Shown: positions 25,371-34,606, counted from the first letter of the stretch. The stretch: DNA of 64,000 nt from CAIVAT01 sp037133475 (GCA_037133475.1 JBAXOB010000020.1:1-64000), one strand, 5' to 3'. Notes: a model not told the origin generated them from the letters alone. Program-made: numbers and translations.

Positions 25371-25822
25371 ACGCTTAATCCCAGGTCCCTTTAGCATCAA
25401 GCGGAATTTCCGGGGGAAAGCAGCATTTCGGATAGCATATTCGCATTTTGCATCTCCATGCATGTTGGCAGAAAATGTGAAATCTGAAATTTGATTCGTG
25501 AGATGTGAAATTCAGTTCCCCCTTGAAATTTCTACTGATCCTTTTTTTACCCTGACTAACCTGAAGCGGCATGCCTGCTTCGCCAGGGTTATTCCATCCC
25601 CATTACCGGCCCATATCAGGCCATGCTGCGATCATGCCAGGAATCGCCTTTCAGGGCGTCCTGGGCGCCGATCCCGCCATTGCTGACCCATAACCCGGTC
25701 CGGCTGGCCAGGTGCGACGTGATGGCCCAATGCGGCTGCCACACATAAGAACTGGTCCCGGTTAAAAGGGCCGGAAAAAGGTTTAGGTTACCCTTTTTTT
25801 TAAACTATATTGGTTTTATTGG
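25371..25822. other. Non-coding spacer with a GC-rich unassigned stretch
   Basis: About 450 bases without a recognisable gene. Bases about 25485-25515 are a low-complexity GTGAAAT-type run. From 25619 to 25804 one minus-strand frame stays open for 62 codons and reads like protein (for example WQPHWAITSHLASRTGL), but it has no start codon and I do not recognise it. It may be a dispersed repeat or a gene fragment. Confidence 0.4.
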
Positions 25823-25830
25823 TAGCTTTG
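25823..25830 (+). promoter_or_regulatory. Putative -7 element in front of the riboflavin kinase
   Basis: TAGCTTTG matches TAnnTTTG and ends seven bases before the ATG, so the transcript would be nearly leaderless. This supports expression of the short kinase as a gene in its own right. Confidence 0.5.
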
Positions 25831-25837
25831 CCTCGTC

Positions 25838-26290
25838 ATGAACCACGACCTGAATTCCCCGGAAGTCCTTGAAGCCCTGGCACAAGGCGATATGCGCAAG
25901 GCAAACGGTTTATTGGGATCGGTTTACCTGGTCCACGCCCGCGTCGTGCATGGTAACCATCTTGGCCGGACCCTCGGCTTCCCGACCGCCAACCTTGAGC
26001 TGTTACAAAATAAGCCATTTTTACCGGCTTTCGGGGTATATGCCGTTAAAGCCGAATTCAACCATACGGTCTACAACGGCATGGCAAACGCCGGGACCCG
26101 CCCTACCATCGATGGCAAAACCATGACCCTGGAGGTCAACCTGTTTGATTTCACCGGCGACCTGTATGGCAAAACCATGATCGTTTATTTTATTGACCGT
26201 ATCAGGGATGAAAAAAAATTCAAGGACCTTGATGAGCTGGTAAGGCAGATCCATGAAGATAAAAAACGGGCCCTGGAATTACTTGCCTGA
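25838..26290 (+). CDS. Stand-alone riboflavin kinase (RibF C-terminal domain only)
   Basis: A 150-residue flavokinase domain that would phosphorylate riboflavin to FMN. The key motif LGFPTANLEL is at residues about 46-55 and the substrate-loop segment NAGTRPTIDG is present. Family knowledge: bacterial RibF is usually about 310 residues with an N-terminal FMN adenylyltransferase. Here the protein starts in what corresponds to the last helix of that missing domain (SPEVLEALAQGDMRKAN), and nothing resembling the adenylyltransferase is found upstream. It could be a genuine monofunctional enzyme or a 5'-deleted ribF. The intact kinase motifs and a promoter element directly upstream favour a working gene. 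Its 3' end overlaps gldH, which converges on it, by 12 bases. Confidence 0.87.
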   Translation: MNHDLNSPEVLEALAQGDMRKANGLLGSVYLVHARVVHGNHLGRTLGFPTANLELLQNKPFLPAFGVYAVKAEFNHTVYNGMANAGTRPTIDGKTMTLEVNLFDFTGDLYGKTMIVYFIDRIRDEKKFKDLDELVRQIHEDKKRALELLA

Positions 26291-26782
26291 TTGGACCATC
26301 CTGATTCCTACCCCCATTACGCCTTCGGTAATCAACCTGGGAGTGAGATTCTCAATTTCGATTTTCAGCACACCCGCTTTGGAAATATGGAGCTCCTTTT
26401 TAAGGATTATGGTTTGCTGGCACGAATCCTGGCAACTCTCCCCGAGAAAGGTTCCCGATTTTGACTTGACATTCATGTCATACTGGTTGATTCGCTCTTC
26501 TCCGTCGGGGGTGTTCATCACCATGTTAAACCCGAGTTTTTCGTAGGCGAACTGGGGCGTAAATCGCACAAACAGGATGACATCGTAAGGTTTTTCTATA
26601 TTTTTCACGGGAATTTCAAAACTCAGCAGGTTAAACCTGGCCCAGGTTTTATCCGGAAATTTATGGTACAGTTCTATGGAATCAGGCTTCCGGCAGCCGG
26701 TTACAAAGAAAATAAGGATACCCAGAATAAGGATTTGAAGGAGGAGGCCGTTAACATGGCTCCTGTTACGCAGGATCGACAT
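26279..26782 (-). CDS. gldH: Gliding-motility/T9SS lipoprotein GldH
   Basis: A 167-residue lipoprotein with a signal ending in the lipobox VTGC near residue 30. The mature part is the beta-rich GldH fold with the marker segments FEIPVKN and ESCQDSCQQT. Family knowledge: GldH is one of the Gld lipoproteins linked to gliding and type IX secretion and is also kept in non-gliding Bacteroidales. It overlaps the upstream NtrY-like kinase by 17 bases on the same strand, so they are co-transcribed. The presence of T9SS substrates elsewhere in the window fits. Confidence 0.88.
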   Translation of the reverse strand: MSILRNRSHVNGLLLQILILGILIFFVTGCRKPDSIELYHKFPDKTWARFNLLSFEIPVKNIEKPYDVILFVRFTPQFAYEKLGFNMVMNTPDGEERINQYDMNVKSKSGTFLGESCQDSCQQTIILKKELHISKAGVLKIEIENLTPRLITEGVMGVGIRMVQSGK

Positions 26783-29700
26783 AGGCAGGAATTTTAATTA
26801 CAAAAGTAGTCCCTTTTTGTTCTTCAGAGGTAAATGAAATTTTCCCGTTGATCCCTTCCACAATTCCCTTTACAATCGCCAGTCCCAGTCCCATTCCACC
26901 GGTCTTGGTCGTAAAATCAGGCTCAAAGATTTTATCCGCCCTGCCCGGGGAGATGCCGGTACCGTTATCTGAAACAGCCACCATGATGTCCTCGTTTTCC
27001 CTGGCCAGGCTGACCTTGATAATTCCCTCATGCTTGTCGCCAATAGCCTGCATGGCATTATTCAGCAGGTTGGTAAATACCCTGATAAGCTGCGACCGGT
27101 CGGCCAGCACGAATGCCGGGTCGACGCTGCTATGAAATTCGTAACGGATCTCGGATGCCTCCTGGTATAATGAGAGCGAGTATCTTGCGATTTCAGCCAG
27201 GTCAACAGGTTTAACAACTACTTCCGACATCTTGGCAAAATCGGAGAAATCGGTCGCGATGGCCGAGAGGGCATCAATCTGCTCAACCAGGGTACTGGTA
27301 AACCTGGCAAGCCGTTTATCCCAGTCAGGAGCTTTGTCATGCCAGGCCTTCTGCAGGTATTGGGCGCTGAGTTTCATTGGGGTAAGCGGATTTTTTATCT
27401 CGTGGGCCACCTGCCTGGCCATCCCACGCCAGGCAATCTCCCGTTCCGATTGTGCCAGCATTGCTGCGCTCCGGCCCAGCTCATCCACCATCCTGTTGTA
27501 TTCGGTAACCAATTGCCCGATTTCATCGTGCGGATTCCAGGCAATCTTTTCATTGACCTTTCCCAGCCGCAACCTCGACATTTTTCCCGCCAGCAAGGCT
27601 AAGGGAGCTGTTATATAATTGGATATCAATATAGTAATAAATATTCCAAATAGGATAAGCAAAATATAAATATTGATAAAGGTAACCAGGAAGGAGGAGA
27701 TCTCCTTTTTCAACTCATCCTGACGGGAAAAATAGGGCAGGTTTATATAGCCGAGCAGGTTGTTTTGATCATTGTACAAGGGCAGGTAGGCCGAATTGAA
27801 CTGCATGGTTCCGATCGACTCATGATGGATCAGGATTGATTTCCGATCCAACACCAGGTTTTTATACGCTTCCGGATCCATCCGCTCCGATACCAGTCCT
27901 TCCTCGAAAATCTGGGGCCGGCTTGAAGAGATCATCGTTCCTGCCGGATTATAAAAATTGATATCGGTAAAGAAGATGTTGGATAACCTGATCAGGAAAT
28001 CTTCCAGATCAGGGGATTCATTTCCCCGGATTTCCTGTTCAGCCCCATACTTATGCTGAATTTCAACCATCACCGACAACGCGCGTTCCCGTAAATTGTC
28101 GGCGTTTTTTTTCGAATTGATGCCCGTTATATTCAATACCTGCACCACGCCAATGGCAACCATGGCAACCACCAGGATCCCGATCAGGGAAATATGCAGC
28201 CGGGTTCGCAGGCTGCGTGGTATTACATGACAGGACCTTGGAAAATTGAGAATGCCGCCGGCCACCAGGGAAATCAATACAAAAAGGATAAAAAGATAGG
28301 AAAACGGCGTAATCATGGTCAGGAACGACTCCTCCCTTTTACTGATCAGCAGGGAGGTGGAAGCGTTGATCCGATACTGGTAATGCACCATCTGGTCATC
28401 CTGAAACAGGATCCCGGTTTTAGAATAATTTTTATATTGGCTTAACCCCATGCTGTAGTCATAGGAGCCCACCGAATGTACCAGCCTGCCGTACTCAAAA
28501 AGTCCATAGGAATAATCCGACAGGTTGGGAAGGTCAATCCTGCTGTTATCCATCAGTAATCCCGGGTATCCCGGATCGGGGTAATCATTTTTCGAATTAA
28601 TTTCAATAAAAAGGGTAGGAACCGGGCCGCTGAGTCCAAAATCGCTCCCTGTAAGAATGGCCAGGTAATATTCCTTTCCCAGCCCGTTCTCAAGGAAAAA
28701 CAGGTTGGGAAGCACGGTTTCCTCTCCGATCTTATTAATGATCCCCGTGAAATAGGAATTACAGTTAATACGCACATTCCGGGGCTGAACCAGCAGATTT
28801 TTAGAGGTGTCGCACAGGGTGATCTGGATGTTGTATTTACGCCAGTAGTCCCTGAAATATTGCGCTTTCAGGTATGCTATCAGGCTGTCGCTGCCGGGTT
28901 GTTTTCCTCCCACCGGCGGTTGCAGCGTTTTCAGCAATAATGAATCTGTCAGAATCCTCCGCTCAAGCTGGTCATACATCTCCTCGGTGACCGGGTTTCG
29001 CCGGCTGGCAAGTTTCACCGCAAGCAGGTTCAACTTTTCATTTTCCTTTTGCCGGGTTGCCTGGTTCAGGATCACCGTGGCAAAAACTGCATAAAACCCA
29101 AGAAAGAAGAGGAAAACCTGGATTGAAAAACCCATCTTTTTCCTGTTAAGCAGATAACCATACGCGAAAAAATATCCTGCAAAAAGAAAAAGTACCCAAT
29201 ATCCGGGGGGCCGGTGAAACAGGTAAAAAACCAGCAAATCAAGAATAATGACGATTCCAACAGAACCCGGTATCCAAAGCACTTTCAGTGACAATGAATA
29301 GAAATATTTTAAAGCTTCCTGAGATAATTTCCATAAAATAAACAATACCGCGCTAATGATAAAAAATCCGTACCCGCTTTCAGGTACGAGCGCTGAAATG
29401 TTTTTCAGGTTTAACGGAAGAGAAGAATTTATAACCAGGTCGGTAATAAAATAGCTTGCAACCTGGAAGTGGAGCAGGACAAAAGAGAGGATGGCCAGCC
29501 CCTGGAAAACAGGTGTTTTGTTTTTCCTCCTCTCCGGGATTCCCGGAATTGAATGATCCGGAAAAAAAGCCAAGACCATTGCAACAGCCATGACCGCGTT
29601 GATCGTAAAATCGCCCAGTGAAGGAAGCCAACCGGAAGAGGAATACCAGGAAGGATCAAACAAATCAGACTGATAAAGACCGGCGGGTACCCGAAATAAA

Positions 29701-30530
29701 ATTTGTATCAAACGCAACATCACGATGATCGTAAAAAAGGAGAACAGCTGCAGCTTTCTTCTTTTACAAAACCAGTCACTAAGCGTATGAGCCAGATAAA
29801 TGGCCCGGAACAGGCAAATCACCCCAAGCAGAAAAACCAGGAAGATGAGATTCAAAGGAACCCCCTGTCTTTTCTGTTCCTGGTGCGATACGGCCGGGTT
29901 CCTCTGACCGGCACCCGCCGAGGGAAAAACCAGGCTGCCCAAACAATGATGGCCGGGTGAATAAACAGGAAATTTACCCGGTGTCAAAGACAATGAAACA
30001 TCCTGCGGAATATCGAACCTGCCGGCAAAGCCGTTAACCAGGTACTCGTTCTGCAGGAGATATTCATTTTTGATCAAGAAACCACCCGCAAACAGGTACG
30101 GTCCCACCTTCTGACAATGAAACCCGTACCACCCCGTTTTGAGTTTTAGAATAAAGTCCCCCCGCGGTGAACTTCGGAAAAAACCAGGTGGGAAGGTTAC
30201 CTTATTGTCATTCCAGAACAACAGCGAATCTTTGGAAAACACAAAAAGGGCGATGTCGTTTTTATTCCGCGATTTAATCTTTTGCAACTCATCCGACCAA
30301 AGGGATACACCCGGTGCGCTTTTTAGGAATTTTTCCTGCAGGCCGTTTACCTCCCTTACCGACTCCTCAACAGATTCATTCAAACATGCCTGGAATCTGA
30401 CATAGATTTTTCCAGGTTCCTCCTGACCTGAATGATATCGTTCGAGGAAAAAAACAGCCAGGAACAATAAAACAGCCAGCATGAACCATGCAACCACCCC
30501 GTTTTTTCCGAATTTGTTGAGAAAAACCAC
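26766..30530 (-). CDS. NtrY-like multi-pass sensor histidine kinase
   Basis: A 1254-residue membrane kinase. An N-terminal membrane segment and a periplasmic region of about 200 residues are followed by a cluster of seven or more hydrophobic helices (about 225-490), a second extracytoplasmic region (about 510-750) and further helices. A HAMP segment is at about 985-1035. The catalytic core has the H box QVAHEIKNPLTPMKLSAQ, N box LLNNAMQAIGD, G1 box DNGTGISPG and G2 box GGMGLGLAIVKGI. The H-box wording is typical of the NtrY family. No response regulator is encoded nearby, so its partner is elsewhere. It overlaps gldH downstream. Confidence 0.9.
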   Translation of the reverse strand: MVFLNKFGKNGVVAWFMLAVLLFLAVFFLERYHSGQEEPGKIYVRFQACLNESVEESVREVNGLQEKFLKSAPGVSLWSDELQKIKSRNKNDIALFVFSKDSLLFWNDNKVTFPPGFFRSSPRGDFILKLKTGWYGFHCQKVGPYLFAGGFLIKNEYLLQNEYLVNGFAGRFDIPQDVSLSLTPGKFPVYSPGHHCLGSLVFPSAGAGQRNPAVSHQEQKRQGVPLNLIFLVFLLGVICLFRAIYLAHTLSDWFCKRRKLQLFSFFTIIVMLRLIQILFRVPAGLYQSDLFDPSWYSSSGWLPSLGDFTINAVMAVAMVLAFFPDHSIPGIPERRKNKTPVFQGLAILSFVLLHFQVASYFITDLVINSSLPLNLKNISALVPESGYGFFIISAVLFILWKLSQEALKYFYSLSLKVLWIPGSVGIVIILDLLVFYLFHRPPGYWVLFLFAGYFFAYGYLLNRKKMGFSIQVFLFFLGFYAVFATVILNQATRQKENEKLNLLAVKLASRRNPVTEEMYDQLERRILTDSLLLKTLQPPVGGKQPGSDSLIAYLKAQYFRDYWRKYNIQITLCDTSKNLLVQPRNVRINCNSYFTGIINKIGEETVLPNLFFLENGLGKEYYLAILTGSDFGLSGPVPTLFIEINSKNDYPDPGYPGLLMDNSRIDLPNLSDYSYGLFEYGRLVHSVGSYDYSMGLSQYKNYSKTGILFQDDQMVHYQYRINASTSLLISKREESFLTMITPFSYLFILFVLISLVAGGILNFPRSCHVIPRSLRTRLHISLIGILVVAMVAIGVVQVLNITGINSKKNADNLRERALSVMVEIQHKYGAEQEIRGNESPDLEDFLIRLSNIFFTDINFYNPAGTMISSSRPQIFEEGLVSERMDPEAYKNLVLDRKSILIHHESIGTMQFNSAYLPLYNDQNNLLGYINLPYFSRQDELKKEISSFLVTFINIYILLILFGIFITILISNYITAPLALLAGKMSRLRLGKVNEKIAWNPHDEIGQLVTEYNRMVDELGRSAAMLAQSEREIAWRGMARQVAHEIKNPLTPMKLSAQYLQKAWHDKAPDWDKRLARFTSTLVEQIDALSAIATDFSDFAKMSEVVVKPVDLAEIARYSLSLYQEASEIRYEFHSSVDPAFVLADRSQLIRVFTNLLNNAMQAIGDKHEGIIKVSLARENEDIMVAVSDNGTGISPGRADKIFEPDFTTKTGGMGLGLAIVKGIVEGINGKISFTSEEQKGTTFVIKIPAYVDPA

Positions 30531-30643
30531 TATTTTCCTGATTTACAACACAATAAATCATTTTTTTTCACGTCCCGTATAAACGCACTTCAGCACAAGG
30601 GTGATACCATAGTTCCATTTAGCCCCTGCGTTTAACAGCGGGC

Positions 30644-31543
30644 TTAAAATTGCGGTTTTTCGGGTGAAAGGATAAAAATAAGACTTGAATGACCTTTCCC
30701 CGCGTTTTTTGCCATTAAATTTGACCAAAAACCATAAACCACCATTTTGAAATAGTTTGTACGTCCGGTAAGGTATTTTTCACTCAGCATGGTCACATAG
30801 TATGCATCGAGTTTCTGGGGGATAGTTTTCCGGATTGCAAACCCCTTTCGTTTTGCCAGGAGCTGCATCGTCTCCCTGGTGAAGTGGTACAGATGTCTTG
30901 GAACATCGTAGGCGGCCCAGAAATTTTTATACCGGGAGGCATCCCATGAATTACTGTTTGGAACTGCGGCAATAAAAACTCCTCCCGGGGCAAGGAGCGA
31001 TTTGATGGTATCAAGGGTTTCATCAAGTTCGTGTACATGCTCCAACACATGCCACATGGTGATACAATCAAAGGTCCCGGGTTTGAGTATGGTGGTATCG
31101 AGTTTTTCAGATACGGAAATTCCGTTGGAGGTAATGGCAAATTCCCTGGCTTTCTCCGATGGTTCAACCCCCTGTACCGTGTAATTTCCGGAACGGCAAT
31201 AGGCCAGGAACTCACCTGTACCGCAGCCGATATCCAGGATCTTCCCTGAAGGAACCATTTTCCTTACGATCCTGAATTTTTTCCTGATGGAAAAAACCCG
31301 AGCCTGCCTGTAAATTTTACTGACCAGGTCCTGTTTCTGTACCCCATGCGAAACATACTCATCCGACTGGTAATAACCTCCTATCTCATCCATGCCCGGT
31401 CTTGGGTTTATAAACCTGAAACCACAAGCGTCACAGCTTTGGATGATAAAATTCTCCCTTGATAAAAAATGATCCTTAACTTCGAGAAAATCGGAGAAGG
31501 AACTCTTTTTACAAACGGGGCAACTGGTAAGTCTTTCTTTCAT
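30644..31543 (-). CDS. Class I SAM-dependent methyltransferase with zinc-ribbon head
   Basis: A 299-residue protein. Residues 1-60 hold two Cys pairs (CPVC and CDAC), a zinc ribbon commonly fused to this methyltransferase type. The Rossmann domain has motif I ILDIGCGTGEFL and the post-motif segment MWHVLEHVHELDETL. The open frame continues to 31579, but the extra 12 residues are simply the translation of the parS site, so the ATG at 31543 is chosen. Family knowledge: such enzymes often methylate sugars or polysaccharide precursors; the substrate here is unknown. It follows mnmG after 25 bases containing the parS site. Confidence 0.88.
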   Translation of the reverse strand: MKERLTSCPVCKKSSFSDFLEVKDHFLSRENFIIQSCDACGFRFINPRPGMDEIGGYYQSDEYVSHGVQKQDLVSKIYRQARVFSIRKKFRIVRKMVPSGKILDIGCGTGEFLAYCRSGNYTVQGVEPSEKAREFAITSNGISVSEKLDTTILKPGTFDCITMWHVLEHVHELDETLDTIKSLLAPGGVFIAAVPNSNSWDASRYKNFWAAYDVPRHLYHFTRETMQLLAKRKGFAIRKTIPQKLDAYYVTMLSEKYLTGRTNYFKMVVYGFWSNLMAKNAGKGHSSLIFILSPEKPQF

Positions 31544-31552
31544 TGCTTTTTT

Positions 31553-31568
31553 TGTTTCACGTGGAACA
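31553..31568. promoter_or_regulatory. parS centromere site 1, TGTTTCACGTGGAACA
   Basis: The 16-mer fits the bacterial parS consensus TGTTnCACGTGnAACA at every fixed position. It abuts the mnmG stop codon and precedes the methyltransferase start. Known role: ParB (Spo0J) nucleates here for chromosome segregation. parA/parB are not in the window. Confidence 0.9.
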
Positions 31569-33437
31569 TCACCGGCCAAGATATACGATTAAAACCGAAA
31601 TATCGGAAGGTGAAACACCGCTGATCCGGGATGCCTGGCCAATCGTACCCGGTCTGATCTTATTAAGTTTTTCTCTTGCTTCGATCGTAATGGAATTAAC
31701 ATTTTTATAATCGAAGGAGGCCGGGATGGCAAGGTTTTCAAGATGCGCCATTTTATCGGCCAGCTCCTGTTCTTTGCCAATATAGTTTTCATATTTTATC
31801 ACAATCTCCGCCTCCTCCACAGTTTCATCTTCCGCCAGGTTATTGGCCGAAGCATACGTGCTAAGCTGACTGATTGCAGCCAGCATCTCCTTCAAATAGA
31901 GCTGCGGCCGTAAAAGCAGGGTAGCCGCTTTTTGTTTTTGCGAGATCGGGTCTGTCATTTTCTCCTCAAGCAATCCATTTACCTGGTCCGGAAGGATAGG
32001 TTCAGCTTTTAAAAAGCCGATTAACTTGTCAATTTTAATGTACTTTTCATATACTTTTTCAAGTCTTTCAGCTGATGCCAGGCCGATCTGATGGGATAAA
32101 CCTGTAAGCCGCCGGTCTGCATTATCCTGGCGGAGCAGTATCCTGTATTCCGCCCTGGAGGTAAACATCCGGTAAGGTTCCTCCGTTCCCTTGGTGATCA
32201 AGTCATCGATCAGAACACCGATATAGGCTTCTGAACGTTTCAGGATAAAACCGGGCTTATCTTTAAGCTTCAGGTGTGCATTGATACCGGCCATCAATCC
32301 CTGTGCCGCAGCTTCTTCATAACCAGTGGTTCCGTTGATCTGTCCTGCAAAATAGAGGCCCTCCACCAACTTGGTTTCCAGGGTGAATTTAAGCTGTTCC
32401 GGCGGGAAATAATCATATTCGATGGCATAGCCAGGCCTGAAAAATTTAGCTTTTTCGAATCCCTCCACCTTTCTCAAGGCTTTAAACTGGACATCCTCCG
32501 GAAGCGAAGAAGAAAAACCATTCACATAGTACTCAACCGTATCCCAGCCTTCAGGTTCAATGAACAACTGGTGCCTGTCCTTGGTTGCAAAACGATCAAT
32601 TTTATCCTCAATGGAAGGGCAATACCTGGGCCCCTTGCCCTGTATCCTGCCCGAAAACATGGGCGACCTGTCAAAGCCTGTCCGCAGGATATCATGAACC
32701 TCAAGGTTGGTATAGGTAAGAAAGCAGCTCCTTTGTTTCGTTAGAGCCGGAGTATTGGTATAAGAAAATTTGCCCGGTATTTCATCCCCTGGCTGTTCCA
32801 CCATTTTGCTAAAATCGAGTGATCTTCCATCAACTCTTACCGGTGTGCCTGTCTTCATCCGGCTGGATTCAAACCCGAAATCGACCAACTGTTCTGTCAA
32901 ATTCCTGGCTGCGCCTTCTCCAATCCTGCCTCCGGAAAAATGTTTTTCTCCAATATGAATGATCCCGTTCAGGAAGGTTCCATTGGCAAGAACCAACGCT
33001 TTGCATTTAAATGTCATTCCCAGCACGGTTTCAACCCCCACAATTTTTCCATGTTTGGCCAGGATCCTGGTCACCGAATCCTGCCAGAAATCAATTTTCC
33101 GGGTCGATTCGAGCATTCTTCTCCATTCCATGGAGAATAAAAACCTGTCATTTTGAGCCCTTGGACTCCACATGGCAGGTCCTTTTGACCGGTTCAGCAT
33201 CCTGAACTGAATCATAGTTCTGTCAGTCACAATGCCTGAATATCCACCCAGCGCATCAATTTCCCTGACGATCTGTCCCTTTGCGATACCCCCCATTGAC
33301 GGGTTACACGACATCTGGGCCATGTTCATCATGTTCATGGTAATCAGCAGCACCCTCGATCCGAGGTTTGCTGCAGCAGCTGCCGCCTCACATCCCGCAT
33401 GTCCTGCCCCTACTACAATTATATCGTAACTGCTCAT
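31569..33437 (-). CDS. mnmG: tRNA uridine-5-carboxymethylaminomethyl modification enzyme MnmG (GidA)
   Basis: A 622-residue FAD enzyme that, with MnmE, modifies the wobble uridine of certain tRNAs. The FAD-binding motif VVGAGHAGCEAA lies at residues about 7-18, and the MnmG signature ARNLTEQLVDFGFESSRMKT and the tail SRISGVSPSDISVL are present. The frame extends to 33473, but that extra start encodes the parS sequence; the ATG at 33437 gives the canonical beginning MSSYDIIVVGAG and the normal length. In many bacteria mnmG lies near the origin of replication, in agreement with the two parS sites that bracket it here. Confidence 0.97.
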   Translation of the reverse strand: MSSYDIIVVGAGHAGCEAAAAAANLGSRVLLITMNMMNMAQMSCNPSMGGIAKGQIVREIDALGGYSGIVTDRTMIQFRMLNRSKGPAMWSPRAQNDRFLFSMEWRRMLESTRKIDFWQDSVTRILAKHGKIVGVETVLGMTFKCKALVLANGTFLNGIIHIGEKHFSGGRIGEGAARNLTEQLVDFGFESSRMKTGTPVRVDGRSLDFSKMVEQPGDEIPGKFSYTNTPALTKQRSCFLTYTNLEVHDILRTGFDRSPMFSGRIQGKGPRYCPSIEDKIDRFATKDRHQLFIEPEGWDTVEYYVNGFSSSLPEDVQFKALRKVEGFEKAKFFRPGYAIEYDYFPPEQLKFTLETKLVEGLYFAGQINGTTGYEEAAAQGLMAGINAHLKLKDKPGFILKRSEAYIGVLIDDLITKGTEEPYRMFTSRAEYRILLRQDNADRRLTGLSHQIGLASAERLEKVYEKYIKIDKLIGFLKAEPILPDQVNGLLEEKMTDPISQKQKAATLLLRPQLYLKEMLAAISQLSTYASANNLAEDETVEEAEIVIKYENYIGKEQELADKMAHLENLAIPASFDYKNVNSITIEAREKLNKIRPGTIGQASRISGVSPSDISVLIVYLGR

Positions 33438-33449
33438 TAATTTCGTTAA

Positions 33450-33465
33450 TGTTCCACGTGAAACA
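33450..33465. promoter_or_regulatory. parS centromere site 2, TGTTCCACGTGAAACA
   Basis: A second exact match to TGTTnCACGTGnAACA, 12 bases before the mnmG start and about 1.9 kb from the first site. It is the mirror image of site 1. Two such 16-mers flanking one gene cannot reasonably be chance. Confidence 0.9.
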
Positions 33466-33644
33466 ATTTGCAAAATGCCTGTTTAAACCCAGCTTAAACT
33501 CCTCCGCCTTCCAAAAAAATTACCCCTATTGTATTTTGCACTTGGTCAGTAAGGTCGATTGGGAAAGTTATCCGATTTCAATCCGAATATACCGAAAACC
33601 AGAAAAAGGCAATCCTATTCAATTCCTAATTCAAGGATATAAAA

Positions 33645-34094
33645 CTATTCAATAGTTCCGGAAAGAATTTGTTGGAGGATCATCAAACTGTCATCTTCCA
33701 GTTGCCGCATGTGAACCTTTTGCTCCTTTGATTTATCTTTAAAACCCATCAGGTGCAAAATACCATGAACCATTACCCGGTGTAATTCGGTTTCCGTTTC
33801 AATACCAAAATTTTCGGCATTCTCAAAAACCCGGGGAATACTGATATAAATTTCACCCTTGATTATTTGCGGTTCATCCTGCAACGGGAAGGTAATGATG
33901 TCGGTTAAGGTGTCATGTTTAAGATACCGGATATTTATGTCAAGAAGATACTCGTCATCGCAAAAAACATAGGTTACCTCTCCAACTTTCCATTCATGGG
34001 CAGCGGCCACCGTTATAATCCAGTCCCGTAATTTTTCCCTGTTCTTTAAATTAAACTTTATCTTCTCACAAAAAAAACTGATCTTCCTGCTCAT
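33645..34094 (-). CDS. ybeY: Endoribonuclease YbeY (rRNA maturation)
   Basis: A 149-residue YbeY-family metalloprotein needed for 16S rRNA 3' end processing and ribosome quality control. The zinc-binding region reads HGILHLMGFKDK; the first two His are present, while the third position, usually His in Asp-His, is Lys. YLKHDTLTDIITFP is the family marker upstream. The ATG at 34094 overlaps the stop of the preceding gene by ATGA; the longer start at 34127 lies inside that gene and is rejected. ybeY next to mnmG is a familiar Bacteroidota arrangement. Confidence 0.92.
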   Translation of the reverse strand: MSRKISFFCEKIKFNLKNREKLRDWIITVAAAHEWKVGEVTYVFCDDEYLLDINIRYLKHDTLTDIITFPLQDEPQIIKGEIYISIPRVFENAENFGIETETELHRVMVHGILHLMGFKDKSKEQKVHMRQLEDDSLMILQQILSGTIE

Positions 34095-34576
34095 TTCTTC
34101 TCTATTACGTTTTCCTTCTTCTCCCAATACTCTTTCAGCTGATTTATCCTGTATAATGATTTCTCAAAATTCATGCTCGAAACATAAAATACAAGGATGA
34201 TGTTTTTTGCATTAACCGAAATGGTTATTTCATCCGCCAACGCCTTAACAATATAAATATCCCTCGACAACCTGTGGCGCCTGATCTCCCGGTCAAGAAT
34301 ATCTTCCTGCGCCTCCTCGATTTCTTCACCGCCCTTTAATTTTATGGTGAATACCATTCCTTTGCGTGACCTGTCAAATTTTATAAAGATTTTGCTTGAA
34401 TCATCCTCTTCATTCAGTGAAAAAAGGATTTCGGCAGCTTCCGTAGTGGCCAGTAAGATGTTTCCGAAATAATCATTATGGATATTATAATATTCACAAA
34501 CCTCTTCAACAAACCTTTCCAGTTTACCCAATTCCTTATGACCGGTAATAACCAATCCCTGATAATGCTTTTTCAT
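34091..34576 (-). CDS. Anti-sigma-factor-like HATPase (RsbW-type ATP-binding protein)
   Basis: A 161-residue protein that resembles the GHKL ATPase fold of serine kinases such as RsbW/SpoIIAB. The N-box-like helix is in NILLATTEAAEIL, where the usual Asn is not clear, and the G-box is degenerate (HRLSRDIYIVKALADEI). ATP binding is therefore uncertain. It is translationally coupled to ybeY and lies beyond the DUF4175 gene, a conserved Bacteroidota neighbourhood. No sigma or anti-sigma partner is seen. Function open. Confidence 0.75.
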   Translation of the reverse strand: MKKHYQGLVITGHKELGKLERFVEEVCEYYNIHNDYFGNILLATTEAAEILFSLNEEDDSSKIFIKFDRSRKGMVFTIKLKGGEEIEEAQEDILDREIRRHRLSRDIYIVKALADEITISVNAKNIILVFYVSSMNFEKSLYRINQLKEYWEKKENVIEKK

Positions 34577-34606
34577 ATGTCAATATTTATTTTTTCGGGC
34601 CATATG

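Noticed and set aside
25619..25804. Minus-strand 62-codon open frame in the spacer before the riboflavin kinase
   Set aside because: No start codon, no homologue known to me, bounded by stops; too weak to be called a gene.
31569..33473. Longer mnmG start at 33473 and longer methyltransferase start at 31579
   Set aside because: Both extensions merely translate the parS sites, and the downstream ATGs give canonical N-termini.
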